In this document: positions 5,199 through 6,364 of the stretch, piece by piece | Layout of the letters: each line of letters begins with the position of its first letter | How positions within the stretch are numbered: the first letter of the stretch is position 1 | Assembly (NCBI GenBank): GCA_012329085.1 | Contig: JAAXQB010000379.1 | Span: 1 to 6,364 of the forward strand | Length of the DNA stretch: 6,364 nucleotides | Source: Methanosarcinales archaeon | GTDB lineage: Archaea; Halobacteriota; Methanosarcinia; Methanosarcinales; Methanosarcinaceae | Direction of reading: 5' to 3' | Translations under genes and position numbers: made by a program | Notes under the pieces: model-generated | What the model saw: only the letters and a program-made list of their open reading frames with translations | Database searches by the model: none | Told to the model about the DNA's origin: nothing

Positions 5199-6071
5199 TT
5201 ATCTATTTTTTAACTCCTCTTCAAGAGTTATAGTGGCAGTGCTTATTATTTCTGATTGTTTATCCTCATCCATATTTGCAATCTTTGCTCTAATTGAGTT
5301 TTTAAAATGTTCGATTGCAATTTCCTCATTTATTGTAGTCCCAAGTAAATATTCAAGTGCTAAAAGGTCAAAAGTTGAAAGATATGCTCTCGGGCCAATT
5401 GCTATACCAAGTTTTCTCAATACTCGTGTTGTAGATACTATTGGAACAAAATATTGCTCTAAACTTTGAAATGCTTCTTTGTAATAATAATGTATATGCT
5501 GTTTTGCAATTTCAAATTCGGTCTCTTCATTTGGATAATTTATAATTATTCTTGCATTAAATCTATCTAATATATGTTGAGGAATATCTGTAATTCCTGA
5601 TATATCATAAGGATTCATAGTTGCAATTATATTTGCTTTGAGTGGTTTTGTTATCGGAGTTTTTGGAAAAGATACCTGCCACTCTGCCATAATTTCAGTA
5701 AATGTAATTAAAGTATATTCACTAAATCTATTAAATTCATCCACATATATAACACCAGGGTATTTATCACCATTGGCTTTTAACAAAGGCCCATCAATAA
5801 TATCTGCTATACCATCTTTATATTTTTGGATGTCGATGTCTCCAATAAGATCACTTGGTATTGCATCGTGACTTCCTGTAACTCTCACATATGGTATGGA
5901 ATTGAGTTCTTTTTGCAATTTAGAAACCATATTTTTTACAGCAAGAGTTTTAGCAGTTCCAGGTGCACCCTCGACGAGTAGATTAAATCTTATATTTGAT
6001 TTTACGGATTCTGCAAATAAATTTAAATATCGTTTAAGTTCTTTTTGTCCAAGTATTTTAAGTTCTGCCAT
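5199..6071 (-). CDS. MoxR-family AAA+ ATPase
   Basis: The 290-residue cytoplasmic ATPase has every core motif in order: Walker A GAPGTAKT (35-42), the MoxR-type insert region ending in DGPLLKA (93-99), Walker B VIYVDEFNR (107-115), sensor 1 ATMNP (150-154), an arginine-finger region LDRFNAR (168-174) and sensor 2 GPRAYLS (226-232). The helical lid follows. Length and order fit MoxR proteins, which form hexameric rings and remodel or load cofactors onto partners through a VWA protein; the gene directly downstream encodes such a protein. The ATG at 6071 is the only usable start: the upstream frame is open to 6164 but has no ATG, GTG or TTG. No Shine-Dalgarno precedes it, and a TATA-like box at 6098-6105 suggests a leaderless transcript. 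The exact MoxR subfamily cannot be set by eye. Confidence 0.94.
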   Translation of the reverse strand: MAELKILGQKELKRYLNLFAESVKSNIRFNLLVEGAPGTAKTLAVKNMVSKLQKELNSIPYVRVTGSHDAIPSDLIGDIDIQKYKDGIADIIDGPLLKANGDKYPGVIYVDEFNRFSEYTLITFTEIMAEWQVSFPKTPITKPLKANIIATMNPYDISGITDIPQHILDRFNARIIINYPNEETEFEIAKQHIHYYYKEAFQSLEQYFVPIVSTTRVLRKLGIAIGPRAYLSTFDLLALEYLLGTTINEEIAIEHFKNSIRAKIANMDEDKQSEIISTATITLEEELKNR

Positions 6072-6097
6072 GTGTGGTTTTGTATCAATATATTCTA

Positions 6098-6105
6098 TTT
6101 TTATA
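6098..6105 (-). promoter_or_regulatory. TATA box of the ATPase gene
   Basis: The minus strand reads TCTATAAAAATAG. Its centre is about 30 nt from the ATG, which would place the transcription start within a few bases of the start codon. This matches the missing Shine-Dalgarno. Palindrome cluster E begins about 40 nt further upstream. Confidence 0.5.
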
Positions 6106-6145
6106 GATTGTTTAAGAATGATGTGCGCATGAGTAAATTTTTGAT

Positions 6146-6246
6146 AGCTTATTCGGAAAGCTCATTCGGAACGAATGAGCGTAATCACTCATTCTTTCAG
6201 AATGAGTTTAAGAAAATCTTTGATTTTCGAACGAATGAGCGTTATT
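6146..6246. repeat. Palindrome cluster E: two full, two partial units and a GAAAATC hairpin
   Basis: A left arm plus loop (AGCTTATTCGGAA, 6146-6158) is cut short by a full unit at 6160-6180 (GCTCATTCG/CGAATGAGC, loop GAA). GTAATC and a second type follow at 6187-6207 (ACTCATTCT/AGAATGAGT, loop TTC), then the inner hairpin 6212-6228 (GAAAATC, TTT, GATTTTC), then a right half unit at 6229-6240 with GTTATTTG. The order from GTAATC through GAAAATCTTTGAT is the same as in cluster C, so the whole composite was copied, not just single palindromes. It lies upstream of the ATPase promoter. Confidence 0.87.
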
Positions 6247-6364
6247 TGATTTTAATGAAAAATATGTGCTATTTTAAAATTTATCTTGTACAACATGTAC
6301 ATTCAATGTACTATTTATGATTTTCTTTTTGAGCCAGATTATGACAAAATTTTTAATAACATTT
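6247..6364. other. Right-edge noncoding stretch
   Basis: AT-rich DNA with no clear gene. A small inverted repeat TGTAC/GTACA lies around 6289-6303. A plus-strand ATG at 6317 opens a frame that runs off the window (MIFFLSQIMTKFLITF), which might be the start of a divergent gene. It has no ribosome-binding site and cannot be judged from 16 codons. Confidence 0.3.

Noticed and set aside
5188..5469. Plus-strand frames opposite the ATPase and VWA genes
   Set aside because: They lie antisense to genes with complete family motifs and carry no recognisable motif themselves.

Overview
The window is very AT-rich and reads as archaeal DNA, probably a low-GC euryarchaeon; the lineage cannot be fixed from sequence alone. 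The main evidence is a two-TM protein with a C-terminal winged helix (a common archaeal regulator design). Starts also lack Shine-Dalgarno sequences and sit about 25-35 nt downstream of TATA-like boxes, as in leaderless archaeal genes. A U8 tract directly follows one stop codon. No rRNA, tRNA, transposase or CRISPR array was seen.

Four protein genes are supported, all on the minus strand and all read right to left. At the right, a MoxR-family AAA+ ATPase (5199-6071) is followed by a protein with an N-terminal HExxH metallopeptidase-like region and a C-terminal von Willebrand A (VWA) domain with an intact MIDAS (3702-5087). These two very probably work together, with the ATPase remodelling or loading a target chosen by the VWA protein. 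At the left, an anchored or secreted protein with a Tyr/Asp pentapeptide-repeat tail (1610-2506) precedes the membrane winged-helix regulator (694-1353). The upstream regions of these two left genes resemble each other, including an exact 12-nt match and an inverted-repeat candidate operator, which suggests common control, perhaps by the regulator itself.

The large noncoding stretches (1-693, 1357-1609, 2507-3701, 6072-6364) hold a family of short palindromes. The main unit has 9-bp arms around a 3-nt loop (TTC, or GAA when inverted). Sister copies differ by paired, compensatory changes. The units occur in five clusters: A (about 95-142), B (444-545), C (3191-3321), D (3591-3642) and E (6146-6246). 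A second hairpin family (arms GAAAATC/GATTTTC) and a short recurring motif (TTTAYAARTYAYATRC) accompany them. Cluster orientation flips across each gene pair: A and B face C across the left pair, and D faces E across the right pair. Clusters C and D also face each other across a 291-bp segment with an apparently different base composition, giving it terminal-inverted-repeat-like ends. This repeat system is the least explained part of the window. The ATPase/peptidase-VWA pair is of a known kind, but its substrate is unknown.
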